DNA of 64,000 nucleotides, from the NCBI GenBank assembly GCA_964017195.1, contig OZ024891.1:10143182-10207181 (forward strand). The letters run 5' to 3'. Every line of letters starts with the position of its first letter. The stretch's first letter is position 1. The DNA is from Siderastrea radians (Eukaryota > Cnidaria > Anthozoa > Scleractinia > Rhizangiidae). Position numbers and translations under genes: made by a program. Below the pieces are notes generated by a model that was not told where the DNA came from, did no database searches, and was given only the letters and a program-made list of their open reading frames with translations. This document shows positions 21,328 to 32,315 of this stretch, in pieces.

Positions 21328-22673
21328 TTCCCTGCTAGCAGAGGCCCCTTTTCCTTTGTATTCGCTGAGCTGACGGACGCGACGAAAAGCGACCTCTGCC
21401 ATGGGTCGAAATGAACTGTGTTGAGCATGCGCCACGGTTACTTAGCGACCGAAACGTCACGTGATGCTTTTAGCACGTGATCAGCTGACGACTCGCACCT
21501 TTCTCAACTAGCGCGCCAAAAAACACCTGCACAGTTCGTCTAGAGATAGTTGTTGTCTAATCTACGTTATTAATTTCAAGTTATCTGGACAAGGAAGCTT
21601 TTTTAACATGACCACAACTCCAGGAATCAAAGACAATTTAACTTATTGAAGGCTGCGTGTTTTATGACCGCTTCACTAAATTAGCAGTTGGTAATAAACA
21701 ACCCATGTGCAGTACGAAAGGACAATTTATAGGTTCGAAAAAACAACAATCACTTGATCTAGAATAGTTAAATTTTCTCACTTTTAAATAAAATACACCA
21801 GTTGTCAATTAAGAATTATCCAAAAATACAATCTCAAAGTCAAAATTTTAAAAATTTCCGCAAGAGATTTCTCATGTTGTCTCCCGCGTGAAATCAAACT
21901 ACAACAGAGCATTTGTGTCTGTTTACGTCAGATTACTACTCTTCGAAATTTTTTGAATGAAGGTACACAGAAGAAGAGACAGTAAGCTTTTCTAAATAAT
22001 ACATTTATTAAAACACGCCTTCACTTGTTTCTGAAGACCAAACGCGTTCAATTCTTTCTTCGAGGGAAGCTACGCGCAAGCGATCGCTCGATGTGCAAGT
22101 TATTTTGAAGAGCATTTGGTGATGCGAACTGTGCACGTTTTTCAAAACTTCTACGAAAACTGTAAGGAATATGAAGAATCCCTCAATTAAAAAGCGATTT
22201 CGATACAAGCTTACAATCAAATGTGTAATTTACTCTACCGTAGACTCGTAGAAGTGCTGGAGCATTTCACAGAAAGTCCGTAGCTCGAAAAATCTTTGGA
22301 GGTGGAAGGTTGTCCTTCGCCTTGACAGATGTTTTCTTCGCTCTAAATTCCATTCCTTAACTTGTCGAGTGTTTCTTAGAGCTTCTTCTTTCGATTGTTT
22401 GTCTTTCCGAAACGAGAGAAAGTAGACTTTGTAACTCTTCACTATGCGGGCTCACTAAATGACAGCGGAATAACTGTGAAGGAATGCGCGAGACACAGTG
22501 GGCTCAAGTCACGGTCAGCAAACAATGCAGGGAGCATGCGTTTCGGAACCGCCGTCCAAGATCGTGGACGGCGGTTGGATCAAAGAGAGTTTCGACCCAT
22601 GGCAGAGGTCGCTTTTCGTCGCATCCGTCAGCTCAGCGAATACAAAGGAAAAGGGGCCTCTGCTAGCAGGGAA
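21328..22673. mobile_element. Non-autonomous DNA transposon, 84-bp TIRs, 9-bp TSD (Mutator-like)
   Basis: A 1346-bp insertion present only in unit 1. It is flanked by the direct repeat GTAGATACC at 21319-21327 and 22674-22682; units 2 and 3 have this site once, uninterrupted. The terminal inverted repeats are 84 bp with one mismatch (21328-21411 and 22590-22673), starting TTCCCTGCTAGCAGAGG. A 9-bp duplication with long TIRs points to the Mutator-like superfamily; that assignment is inference. The interior is CpG-rich and has a CCGCCGTCC...GGACGGCGG hairpin at about 22551-22575. No transposase frame is present, and the short frames inside (for example 22008-22220) are unsupported. Confidence 0.85.
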
Positions 22674-22777
22674 GTAGATACCATCAAAATTAATAATATA
22701 TGGGCGGCCTTGGCTTTAAAAACTGCATTGATACCCCCCAAAATTGCACTAGTACAGTAGATGGAAGAGTACATGTA

Positions 22778-22833
22778 GTATAGTATATGAAGATACCAAC
22801 GCAAAACTGCGTTGGTGCCCCCATATACTATAC
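22778..22833. repeat. Short hairpin GTATAGTATATG...CATATACTATAC (unit 1)
   Basis: A 12-bp perfect inverted repeat around an inner imperfect one (CCAACGCAAAACTGCGTTGG). Copies are at 44576-44631 and 61603-61658. Nearby repeats of AAAACTGCATTGATACC suggest the edge of an old palindromic element. Confidence 0.6.
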
Positions 22834-23275
22834 CACTTATGTTAATTGTTGCTCCTTAGCTTCAAAAGGTAGTAATATTCTTTTACATTGCTGTAATTCT
22901 TTTGTATCTGTGTTAGTGTAGCATTGTGTTAGTATACAGCTACTTCAATTAACGTTGTCGGAAAGCCTACGCGACAGGACTGCAAGGTGACATGGGTAAT
23001 TTACTAATAATTTTACCAAACTTGGGCTATGGCTCACCCTTACAAGAGGTAAATTACATAGACAAGTATTTATGGTGCATTCACTCATCCTATGGCAGTG
23101 ACAGCCGTGAAATTACAGCCAAATCACAAAACATGTACAGCTACCCAAACTAACTTTCGACCTTGTCTCTTAAGCTGGAGGATTTAAAGTCTGACAACGT
23201 TAATTGAAATAGATGTATACTTAATTACTACACGTTTCTATTTAGTGTAGTATTTGCCGCATCGTCATGTATGTC
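22834..23275. other. Spacer without recognised gene (unit 1)
   Basis: Conserved in all three units (44632-45070 and 61659-62105). No supported exon. It ends at a short (GAT)n microsatellite at about 23300-23335. Confidence 0.4.
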
Positions 23276-23424
23276 GGTAGTATTGTTGAAAGTGTTCAAG
23301 ATGCCGATGATGATGATGATAATGATGATGATGGTGAAGCACTAACAAGAGCTAACCATTTCCCAAAACTGTTCTCCAGTTTTTGGTGCCTGGCTACTGC
23401 TCTCAGGTGACCCGGGACCCTCCG

Positions 23425-23615
23425 GGGGAGGAGGAGGAGGACGAGTTGACTACGGGGGAGGAGGAGGAGGACAGGTTGACTGCGGGGGAGGAGGAGGACG
23501 AGTTGACTGCGGGGGAGGAGGAGGAGGACGGGTTGACTTCAGGGGAGGAGGAGGAGGACGAGTTGACTGTAGGGGAGGAGAAGGAGAAGGAGGAGGAGGA
23601 GACAGCAGGGGAGGA
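23425..23615 (-). repeat. Coding VNTR, ~30-bp unit (proline-rich tract of the trefoil gene, unit 1)
   Basis: Units are built from GGAGGAGGAGGACGAGTTGACT. On the minus strand, in the trefoil frame, they read STRPPPPPPQ. The plus-strand GEEEEDELTA frame and the minus-strand SSSSSPAVN frame are alternative readings of the same repeat. Unit number and internal length differ between units 1, 2 and 3. Confidence 0.75.
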
Positions 23616-24412
23616 GGACTGAAACATCACGGAGCGTCTTTAACGGTCTCGTCCCAGCAGCAATGTCTGTTGTTAACACACTCTTCCTTTGTTATCCCAA
23701 AATAGCCGTAGTCATTTCGCTCTTTAGGGTCTATGCCGTCACAAGGGTTGGCCAACTGTACTCTAATGTAACAAAAAAGAGGGAAAAAGCAGATTTAGCG
23801 ACAATAGACTCAACAATTCTAGGCGCTCGGGAAAACTAAAAATTGTTCCAATGAGCGACAAAAATATAATAATATTGAAAACCTATAGCTTGCAACTAAT
23901 CTTATTTCTTTTCCTGATGAGACCTAAAGGCTAAATGCACGTGGCTCTTTGCAGTCTCTTTAGTCAACTTACGAAACAGTCTAGAAACATGACTTAGCTT
24001 CAAGCTTGGGATACGTTTCCCTGAATACCCGTCTCTTGTTATACAAGAGAACTTTTCGAATGGATAAGTACAACCTTACGAGCCCTTTGATTATTTTAAC
24101 ACAGTTAAGACAGTGTTTAGCGAAAAACGTGGTCTAACCAGTTTTTGACAGGGCAACCGCGTTGAGAAATATTTTTTGAAGTACTTTTCTACGTGGTCTC
24201 TCTTTCAAGCCTTTTTTTTCTTTTCTTTCTTGGAATTCTTTTTCAAAAACCAAGTTTAAGACTTCGTTCAAACAATCGACCCAGTTTACAGTTTCCATTC
24301 CGTCTCAAATGGTATGATAACTGCCGTTAAAGTGGAACATCAATTGCGTACCACATCAAGCAATAGTTTTGTTATAAACTTATTTTGTATTTTCTGTTTA
24401 GTTCATTCTTAC

Positions 24413-24430
24413 CTCCACCATTAAAGAACC
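24413..24430 (-). CDS. 18-nt microexon of the trefoil gene (unit 1)
   Basis: GGTTCTTTAATGGTGGAG lies between the acceptor TTTTTTTCTTTTGACAG and the donor GTAAGAAT. With one base from exon 1 it gives GFFNGG and leaves one base for exon 3, so all phases agree. It is identical in the other units (46253-46270 and 63230-63247). Confidence 0.65.
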
Positions 24431-24577
24431 CTGTCAAAAGAAAAAAAGTACGTATTACATACGTGATAGGGTGAAAAATGGCGGAGTACCGCCATTTAAA
24501 TGAGAGTTATTGAACAGTACTTTCTGACAGAGTGGCTTGTAGGAGTGTGTGGATGACATACATGTAGAATACTTCAT

Positions 24578-24709
24578 GGAAAGTGTACGCGTGCGGTATT
24601 TACGCACGAGTTGGTCAAGTATCGGAAATAGAACGAGTGAGCACGGCGAACGGGTGAGATTTCTGATACAAACCAACGAGTGCGTAAATACTGTACGCAT
24701 ACACTTTCC
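24578..24709. mobile_element. 132-bp palindromic element (unit 1)
   Basis: The left arm GGAAAGTGTACGCGTGCGG and the right arm ending ACGCATACACTTTCC pair through TATTTACGCACGAGTTGGT / ACCAACGAGTGCGTAAATA. It lies in intron 1 of the trefoil gene. Unit 3 has it intact at 63395-63526; in unit 2 (from 46418) the right end is replaced. Confidence 0.75.
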
Positions 24710-24884
24710 TTGGTGTCTTATGTTTATTATATACATACTGAGATTTAAATTCTTGTTTAACAACAAATTGTGTTGCGCAGATTCAAGTCAAAAGCTCATA
24801 AAGATGTAAGTTATGTAAACTTAAGTGTTTTGACTGCAGACATTTTCTAGTCAAGTCAAACTGTTTATCGTTGACGATACTCAC

Positions 24885-25163
24885 CACGGGGTAGTTATTT
24901 TTATTCAAATGCCCCTTTAAACAAGACATCTTAAGCTTGAGGACTCATAATCTTCTCCGTCTTTACGTCTAAACGTGCAAATAAACTCCGCAAGATACTC
25001 GTTTGATTCTGTGCACCTGTTGCTCGTCGTTCTTTTCGTTTCTCAGAAATTCTTCCAACAATTTCACTTCTCGCTTCGTTTTCTCTTTTGCGTTTTTGCT
25101 TTCGAGACTTTCCACAAAATCCTCAACCGAAGTATCGTGGGCAACAAATCTTTTCTCGCTCAT
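24885..25163 (-). pseudogene. Crypton/DUF3504-like recombinase N-terminal fragment (unit 1)
   Basis: The minus-strand frame starts MSEKRFVAHDTSVEDFVESL in a good start context (AACATGAG) and continues KNAKEKTKREVKLLEEFLR. After a frameshift it gives EYLAEF and FRRKDGEDYESSSLRCLV, then a TAA, then HLNKNNYPV and a donor (GTGAGTATC at 24879-24884). This resembles the N-terminal helical domain of Crypton-derived tyrosine recombinase proteins (DUF3504 type) common in cnidarian genomes; the match is from memory of the family, not a search. The catalytic domain is absent. It sits in intron 1 of the trefoil gene on the same strand. An 8-bp deletion beside the TAA is private to unit 1. Confidence 0.5.
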
Positions 25164-25440
25164 GTTTTTAAGCTTAAAAGAAAGTTTATAACTTCAACAC
25201 TTGCGAGAGACTTGAAAACCGAAAGCCTGAATGAGAATCACCTTGTTACGGCTCACACGTCAAAAAACATGATACGCGGCACGTGATTGGACGTATCGTT
25301 TTCTTCACACGTAAAAAGTGATACGCGCCATTTGATTGGCTTTCGGCCACTTAGACCAGCTTGTGAACGAAAATTTATTTCGCGCCTTTTCAGTGGGTAA
25401 ATCTCAGTGTGTATATAATAAGTAACTGTTTTATTCACAC
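25164..25440. other. CpG-containing flank of the Crypton-like fragment
   Basis: Has paired CACGTGATTGG and CATTTGATTGG words (inverted CCAAT) next to GATACGCG motifs at about 25265-25345, like a small promoter or the terminal part of an element. The same region is deleted in unit 2 (junction near 47020). The window ends before it in unit 3. Confidence 0.4.
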
Positions 25441-26373
25441 TTCTGACCAGCTATACAGAGGCTGTGGATGAAATATGTAAGTGTGGCCATTGACACCAAC
25501 CAACTATCTCGAAGTTGTGCGCTTTTTATTAGCGCTGCACGCGGTTGATTCTGCTTTTCATTATCTGGATGGAATCATCAAGTGTGATCACCCAAATGAG
25601 AGCTATTGAGCAGTTATTTTCTTCGGTTATTTTTATTTTATTTTATTTTTTGCTTTGACTTAATTGCTAAGGAGTAGAATGGTTTGATTTTCATATCCTA
25701 AAGTCTTCTAGTTCTCCGCAGTCTGTGAATGATGAAACCTAGAAGCTATTGTAACGAACAGTGCTTTCTTGTGTGGGGAAAATCGGGAAAGGTTCATACA
25801 CCTGAAGGGTGGGAATGTTTGCTAACCGTAGCGAAATATCAATTACTTCCTACACTTTGTTTCGTGGAACAATGGTGAACACTAAAAGAGGGCTGCCATG
25901 CCGAAAATGAAGATCACTGAAAATTAACCTCTACACTTACCTACTCCAATGAGTAGCAGAAGAAACTTTGCTGAGTGCATTTCGATTTCGATGCTTCTGC
26001 TTTGGAACCTAGTGATGAATGCGATAGATGTCTTCCAATCTCGGATTTCATGGAACGTGTAAATTTCAATTAACACTACGTGTAACAGGTAGATTTGCGT
26101 CATGACATATTTTTTTATGCATAATGCATTTAAATGGCTGATCTTTACTTTTTTCTTAATGTTTCCACAGCGAATGTCAGCCTAGGTGGAAAGTTGATAT
26201 TTACAGTATTTCTAATGAATCTTGATATGTCCGCCCAATCACATGCACATTATAATTTATAATAATATTTAAGATACAGTCATTTCAGCTGTGATATTAC
26301 GAAATCCATTCGGCTTATTGGGTAAGAATTCGTGTAACGTGAAATCGAGTAGATTAATTTGTTTCATTTTAAT

Positions 26374-26497
26374 GGCAGCGCCTGGATTGGATGAAGAAGT
26401 AATAAAAAATAGAAGGATTTTGCCAACCAAGAGAAACGTTTTCGTCGAAAGAAGTATTTATTTCCACCATTCACCTCAGCGACGTCTCGTCTCTTAG
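26374..26497 (+). CDS. Small ORF of unknown status (unit 1)
   Basis: ATG in the context TTTTAATGG opens MAAPGLDEEVIKNRRILPTK and runs to 26497. It is the same in unit 2 from about 47969. No domain, signal or membrane segment. It may be a first exon or chance; no donor is obvious. Confidence 0.2.
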
Positions 26498-26660
26498 AAT
26501 ATGAGCTGATAGTCTACATTAAAAAGCAGCCAATCAGAGCACTTAATTACTCATATCCAGGGGATGACTACTTGTGTTAATTAACGATATCAACTTTTTT
26601 GTTAGCGTACTGCGAAAAAGGCCATCAGCTATTGCACAACTGAAACACTACTTAAACAAT

Positions 26661-26827
26661 ATAGTTCTTCTGCCGAAGGCACTATCGTGCGATAGGTTGC
26701 TCGAGGAAATTTGATGTTCACAACAAATATTAGCCCGAGAACGTAGTTCGATGGCTTACATGAACTTTCAACATCAAATTTCCGAGGGAACCTATCACAC
26801 ATAGGGCCTGAGACAGAAGAACTCTAT
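26661..26827. mobile_element. Foldback element, 167 bp (unit 1)
   Basis: The arms ATAGTTCTTCTG / CAGAAGAACTCTAT and GATAGGTT...GGAAATTTGATGTT / AACATCAAATTTCC...AACCTATC form a long imperfect hairpin. The copy in unit 2 is at 48258-48424. Confidence 0.7.
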
Positions 26828-26924
26828 TGTTTTTATTGTACAACGCTAAATTTTGAGCGAAAATTGTCACAGGTGGGCACTATGCGCTGATAGGGGACGG
26901 CTGAGGAGAGACACTATCAGGTGA

Positions 26925-27433
26925 TGTTAAGCCTTTCAGCCTCAGTAGTGACAAGTATCTAATTTTTCCCCTTAGAGTATCAATACTTTATTTAACAAAC
27001 CGGACATGAGAATAAAAGAAATGATCACCAAAGACAAAATGCTGTTTAATCAAATACTCCCACTTGTATTACAACAGAGCAGTGAGCAGTTGGGGGTTAA
27101 GGGGGCTTTCACACCTGGAATCAAACCCCCTGTTGAATCTGTGGAAGAAACTGTACAATTGAAAGTTATGGAATAGTAGTTTTCTGTGGTTTTTCTTTTT
27201 TTTTTGTTGTTATACTGTACAAGGTGTTTCTAACGTTTTAACTTTTGAGTCTGTGTATATAACGACTGAGATGAAAGCTTCTGAGCAGTACTTCATGTGT
27301 TCTAACAAGGTGGCTCTAGCTTTTTAGTCTGTGGGTGGATGAAACCCGACTGACTGAAATGGTGATTATTAAAATAAAACATTACTAGCCATTGCGTCCT
27401 TGATATGTTTCTGTTCTATAGTGATTACTATAG

Positions 27434-27465
<32 letters not shown>

Positions 27466-28459
27466 CGAGCAGTACTTTTGTGTTGTGGCGTTTGTTTTGT
27501 CGATATTTTGGAAACGGATTATGATATTGGTCACATTCAAAACTGAATCCTGGGACCTGGATGAAAACGTGAAAAGATAAAAGCTTCCATATGAAATGAA
27601 TCTTTTATTTTTGGCGCCAAGAACAAGCTAGCTGACACTTTACCTCTACGGTAAAGCAGCTGGTCATATAGTGTATCTCGATTCTCTCAAAAAAAAAAAC
27701 AAAAAAAAAAACAAGATTAATAAGAAACTAAAATCCTGAGTAAACGTTAAAAATTTTGGATAGTTCAGAGTTTCCCCCTTTTCTAGTTTTAGACATTCCT
27801 TATCATACTGCCCTTAAACCGAAAACAAAGATGCAGTGTTTGCCTGCCACATTATATTTGATTTTTGAACAAGTTAGACAAAAAAACGTAACTTGAAATG
27901 TTTGCTTAGCGTTGTATTGATTATCTTAGAAGAAATTATACCCCGTAATGGCTTGCAATGGTTTTAACGTTTTCTGGGTACATATCTGACCTTCCCGTGC
28001 CAGTTTTATGAGAGTAATGAGAGCGTAAGTCAGACTTTAGAGCACTAATTGATGAGTGAAAAGAAATGCAGTGCATATTGACATATAGTTACGGCAGACA
28101 CCCTTTTTTGGCCACACAAGCCCAGCGTTTGAGTCTCTGTAATACAATCATCAAATGAATTGTTCTTCTAAATCACAAATAAGGATTTGTATCTTCAGTT
28201 TTTCTCCTGATGTCACGTTCACTGTGCAATAAATTTCAATGCAGAAAGTCGCTGTTACAAATTTTGGACATTTCAACGTTCTTATGTTTAAATTTTACGG
28301 CGTTAACTCCGAACTGCATTTTAGTTCGAAGCTACAATCTAGACTAAATTGTTTATTTACACTCTGTAATCTATGTTTCAGTCGTTCATAAGTCCATAAG
28401 TAGAGACAATAATCTAACTTAGATGTTGTCAATTAATATATACCAAACCAGTAAATAGT
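26925..28459 (+). repeat. 1.92-kb tandem unit, copy d (5' truncated)
   Basis: Begins inside the exon-like segment at GTGATGTTAAGCCTTTC, so the acceptor is lost. The rest follows the unit order. Counterpart of copy d' in unit 2 (48517-50097). Confidence 0.8.
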
Positions 28460-30387
28460 GTTTTTCGTGCGCTCTGACTGGCTACTCAAACTTGGGATAG
28501 TATTTGATATTCACCTCCTAATTTTTTTTTTTTTGGGACGGGGGGGGGGGGATTAGCAGGCGAATCTTCCCTCATTTCTCACAAAAAAGGAACTATCTTG
28601 TGCTGGCCATTCACTAGTTTTGTATACTACACCGGTTTCTTCCTTTTCTTTTCTTTTTTATTTTAGGTATTGATGACGCAATTACAGATAAGTCACACGC
28701 TCTTTATTTCTCGGATTCTTTCGTATACTGACAGTGATGTTAGAGCCTTTCAGCCTCAGTAGTGACAAGTATCTAATTTTACTCCTTAGAGTATCACTAC
28801 GTGATTTAATAAACAGGACATCAGAATAAAGGTAATGATCACCAAAGACAAAATGCTGTTTAGTCAAATACTCCCAACTAGTAACATAACAGAACAGTGA
28901 GCAGAATATACAAGTTGATGTTGGGGCTTAAAGGGGCTTTCACCCCTGGAATCAAACCCCCTTTTGAATCTGTGGAAGAAACCCTAAAGTGAGGTACTGT
29001 ACAATTGAAAGTTATGGAATGGTAGTTTCCTGTGGTGTTTTTTGTTATACTGTACAAGGTGTTTTTAACTTTTGAGTCTGTGGATGAAATCCTCAAGTGT
29101 GACCAGTCAAATGAAAGCTACTGAGCAGTTCTTTCCTGTGGTGCAGGTTATTATGGTGTACAAGGTCTTTCTAATTTTTGAGTCTGTAAATGAAATCCTA
29201 TAATGTAACCACTAAGATAAAAGCTCGTGAGCAGTACTTCATGTGTTGTAACAAGGTGGCTCTACCGAAACCCGACGGACTAAAATGGTGATTATTAAAA
29301 TAAAACATTACTAACCAATGCTTCCTTGATATGTTGCTGTTTGTTATTATCAAGGTGGTTCTATTTTATAAACGCCTATGAAAAAACTCCGAAAGAGAGA
29401 TTACTTTAGAACAAGAAACCAGAGAGCAGTACTTTTGTATAGTGCCGTTTGTTTCTCGATATTTTGCGAACACGTTAATATGATATTGGTCACATTCAAA
29501 ACTGAATCCTGGGACCTGGATGAAAACGTGAAAAGATAAAAGCATGCATATAAAGGAAATATCTTATTTTTGACGCCAAGGACAAGCTAGGTGACACTTT
29601 ACCTCTACTGTAAAGCAGGTGGTTATACAACACGAGATTAATAAGAAACGAAAATCCAGAGTAAACGTAAAAAATTTTGAATAATTCAGAGTTTCCCCCT
29701 CTTTCTAATTTTAGACATTCCTTGTCATACTGCCCTTAAACAGATAAGACAGATGCAGTGTTTGCCTGCCATATTTGATTTTTGAACAAGTTGGACATAA
29801 AACGTGACTTGAAATGTTTGCCTAGCGTAATTGATTATCTTAGAAGAAATTATACCCCGTAATGGCAGCAATGGTTTTAACGTTTTCTGGGTACATACCC
29901 GACCTTTCCGTTCCAGTTTTTTCAGAGTAATGAGAACGTAAGTCAGACTTTATAGCACTAATTCATGAGCGAAAAGAAATGCAGTTCATATTGACATATA
30001 GTTACGGCAGACACCCCTTTTTCGCCAGGCAAGTCCAACGTTTGAGTCTGTGTGATACAATCATCAAATGAATTGTTCTTCTAAATAACAAATAAGGATT
30101 TGTATCTTGTTTTTCTGCTGATGTCACGCTCACTGTGCAATAAATTTCAATGCAGGAAGTCATTGCTACAAATTTTGAACATTTTAACCTTCTTTTGTTT
30201 AAATGTTACGACGTTAACTCCGAACTGCATGAATAAACTGAGTAGTTTTTAGTTCAAAGCTACAATCTTGGGTTAATTGTTTATTTACACTGTGTAATCT
30301 ATTGGTAAGTCGTTCATAATTCCTTAAGTAGAGAAAAAAATCTAACTTAGATGTTGTCAATTGGTATATACCAAACTAGTAAGTAGT
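28460..30387 (+). repeat. 1.92-kb tandem unit, copy e (absent from unit 2)
   Basis: A full 1928-bp unit, closest to copy b at 9590-11510. Its exon-like segment begins at 28667 but has an early stop (GTATACTGA) and the ATGTTAGAGCC variant. Unit 2 goes directly from the d-type to the f-type copy. Confidence 0.85.
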
Positions 30388-32315
30388 GTTTTTCGTGCGC
30401 TCTGATTGGCTACTCAAACTCGGGATAGTATCTGATATTCACCTCCTGATATTTTTTTTTGATTTCGCAAGCGAGTTTTCCCTCATTTCTCACAAAAAAA
30501 GGAATTATTTTGTGCTGGCCATTCACTAGTTTTCTATACTACACCAGTTTCTTCCTTTCCTTTTCTTTTTTATTTTAGGTATAGATGACGCAATTACAGT
30601 TAAGTCACACGCTCTTTATTTCTCGGATTCTTTCGTATACACAGTGATGTTAAGCCTTTCAGCCCCGGTATTAAAGAGTATCTAATTTTTCTCCTTAGAG
30701 TATCTCTACTTGATTTAATTAACAAACAGGACATGAGAATAAAGGTAATGATCATCAAAGACAAAATGCTGTTTAGTCAAATACTCACAACTAGTAACAT
30801 AACAGAACAGTGAGCAGAACATACAAGTTGATGTTGGGGCTTAAAGGGGCTTTCACCCCTGGAATCAAATAAACCCCCTTTTGAATCTGTGGAAGAAACC
30901 CTAAAGTGAGTTACTGCACAATTGAAAGTTATGGACTAGCAGTTTCCTGTGGTGTTATTTATTATACTGTACAAGGTGTTTCTAACTTTTGAGTCTGTGG
31001 ATGAAATCCTCAAGTGTGACAAGTCAAATGAAAGCTTAACTGAGTAGTTCTTTCCTGTGGTGCTGTTTATTATACTTTACAAGGTGTTTCTAATTTTTGA
31101 GTCTGTAAATGAAATCCTAAAATGTAACCACTGCGGTGAAAGCTACTGAGAAGGACTTCATGTGCTCTAACAAGGTGGCGCTAGCTTTTTAGTCTGTGGA
31201 TAAAACCTGACTGACCGAAATGGTGATTATTGAAATAAAACATTACTAGCCAATGCTTCCTTGATATGTTGCTGTTTGTTATTATCAAGGTGGTTCTAGT
31301 TAATAAAAGTCTATGAATAAACTCCCATAGAGAGATTACTATTTGGCGTTTGTTTCTCGATATTGTGCAAACTGATTATGATATTGGCCACATTCAAAAC
31401 TGGATCCTGGGACCTGGATGAAAACATGAAACGATAAAAGCATTCATTGAAAGGAAATCTGTTATTTTTGGCGCCCATAACAAGTTAGGCGACACTTTAC
31501 CTCTACTGTAAAGTAGCTGGTCATACAGTATGTCTCGATTCTCTCAAAAATAAAACAAAACGAGATTAATAAGAAACCAAAATCCAGAGTAAACGTTAAG
31601 AATTTTGAATAATTCAGAGTTTCCCCCTTTTCTGGTTTTCGATATTCCCCATCATACTGCACCTAAACCGAAAGCAAAGTTGCAGTGTTTGCCAGCCGTA
31701 TTTGATTTTTGAACAAGTTAGACATAAAACGTGACTTGAAATGTTTGCTTTAAGGGTTGTATTGGTTATCTTAGAAGAAATTATACCCCGTAATGGCTTG
31801 CAATGGTTTTAACGTTTTCTGGGTACATATCCGACCTTCCCGTGCCAGTTTTATGAGAGTAATGTCAGCGTAAGTTAGACTTTATAGCACCAATTGATGA
31901 GTGAAAAGCAGTGAAGTGCATATTGACGTATAGTTACTGCAGACACCCTTTTTTCCCCATGCAAGTCCAACGTTTGAGTGTCAGCGATACTATCATCAAA
32001 TGAATTGTTCTTCTAAATAACAAATAAGGATTAGTATCTTCAGTTTTTCTCCTGATGTCACGTTCACTGTGCAACAAATTTCAATGCAGGAAGTCACAAG
32101 TTTTGGACATTTTAACGTTCTTATGTTTCAACTTTACGACGTTAACTCCGAACTGCATGGATAAAGTGAGTGGTTGTTAGTTCAAAGCTACAATCTTGGC
32201 TAAATTGTTTGTTTACACTCTGTAATCTATTGGTAAGTCGTTCATCAGTCCTTAAGTAGAGACAAAAATCTAACTTAGATATTGGCAATTAGTATATACC
32301 AAACCAGTAAATAGC
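30388..32315 (+). repeat. 1.92-kb tandem unit, copy f
   Basis: A full 1928-bp unit with an open exon-like segment at 30579-30685. Counterpart of copy f' in unit 2 and closest to copy c. Confidence 0.85.

Larger units (their letters stand above)
23342..25980 (-). pseudogene. Secreted trefoil (P-type) domain protein, unit 1 copy
   Basis: Three minus-strand exons join in phase. Exon 1 (25941-25980) is a signal peptide, MHSAKFLLLLIGV, ending at GTAAGT. Exon 2 (24413-24430) is an 18-nt microexon encoding GFFNGG across its joins. Exon 3 (23342-23760) starts VQLANPCDGIDP and carries one trefoil domain, then a proline-rich tract of STRPPPPPPQ-type repeats, and ends EQFWEMVSSC and a stop. Trefoil proteins are secreted mucus and epithelial factors held by three disulphides. 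Present here: Cys1 (NPC), Cys3 (KEEC), the Cys4-Cys5 pair (RHCCWD) and Cys6 (CF). Missing: Cys2 is Tyr (RNDYG), and the conserved Trp before Cys6 is TGA. A TAG also interrupts the proline tract. Both domain defects are in all three units. Probably a pseudogene. Confidence 0.72.

Noticed and set aside
23383..23622. Plus-strand acidic frame GEEEEDELTA (also 45181-45462 and 62211-62450)
   Set aside because: It is antisense to the proline-rich tail of the minus-strand trefoil exon, which has splice sites and a recognisable domain in frame.
23620..23640. Recoding of the TGA in the trefoil domain (readthrough or selenocysteine)
   Set aside because: The site is a structural Trp in the family, a second structural residue (Cys2) is also lost in all copies, and no downstream element was recognised. 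Ordinary decay is simpler.
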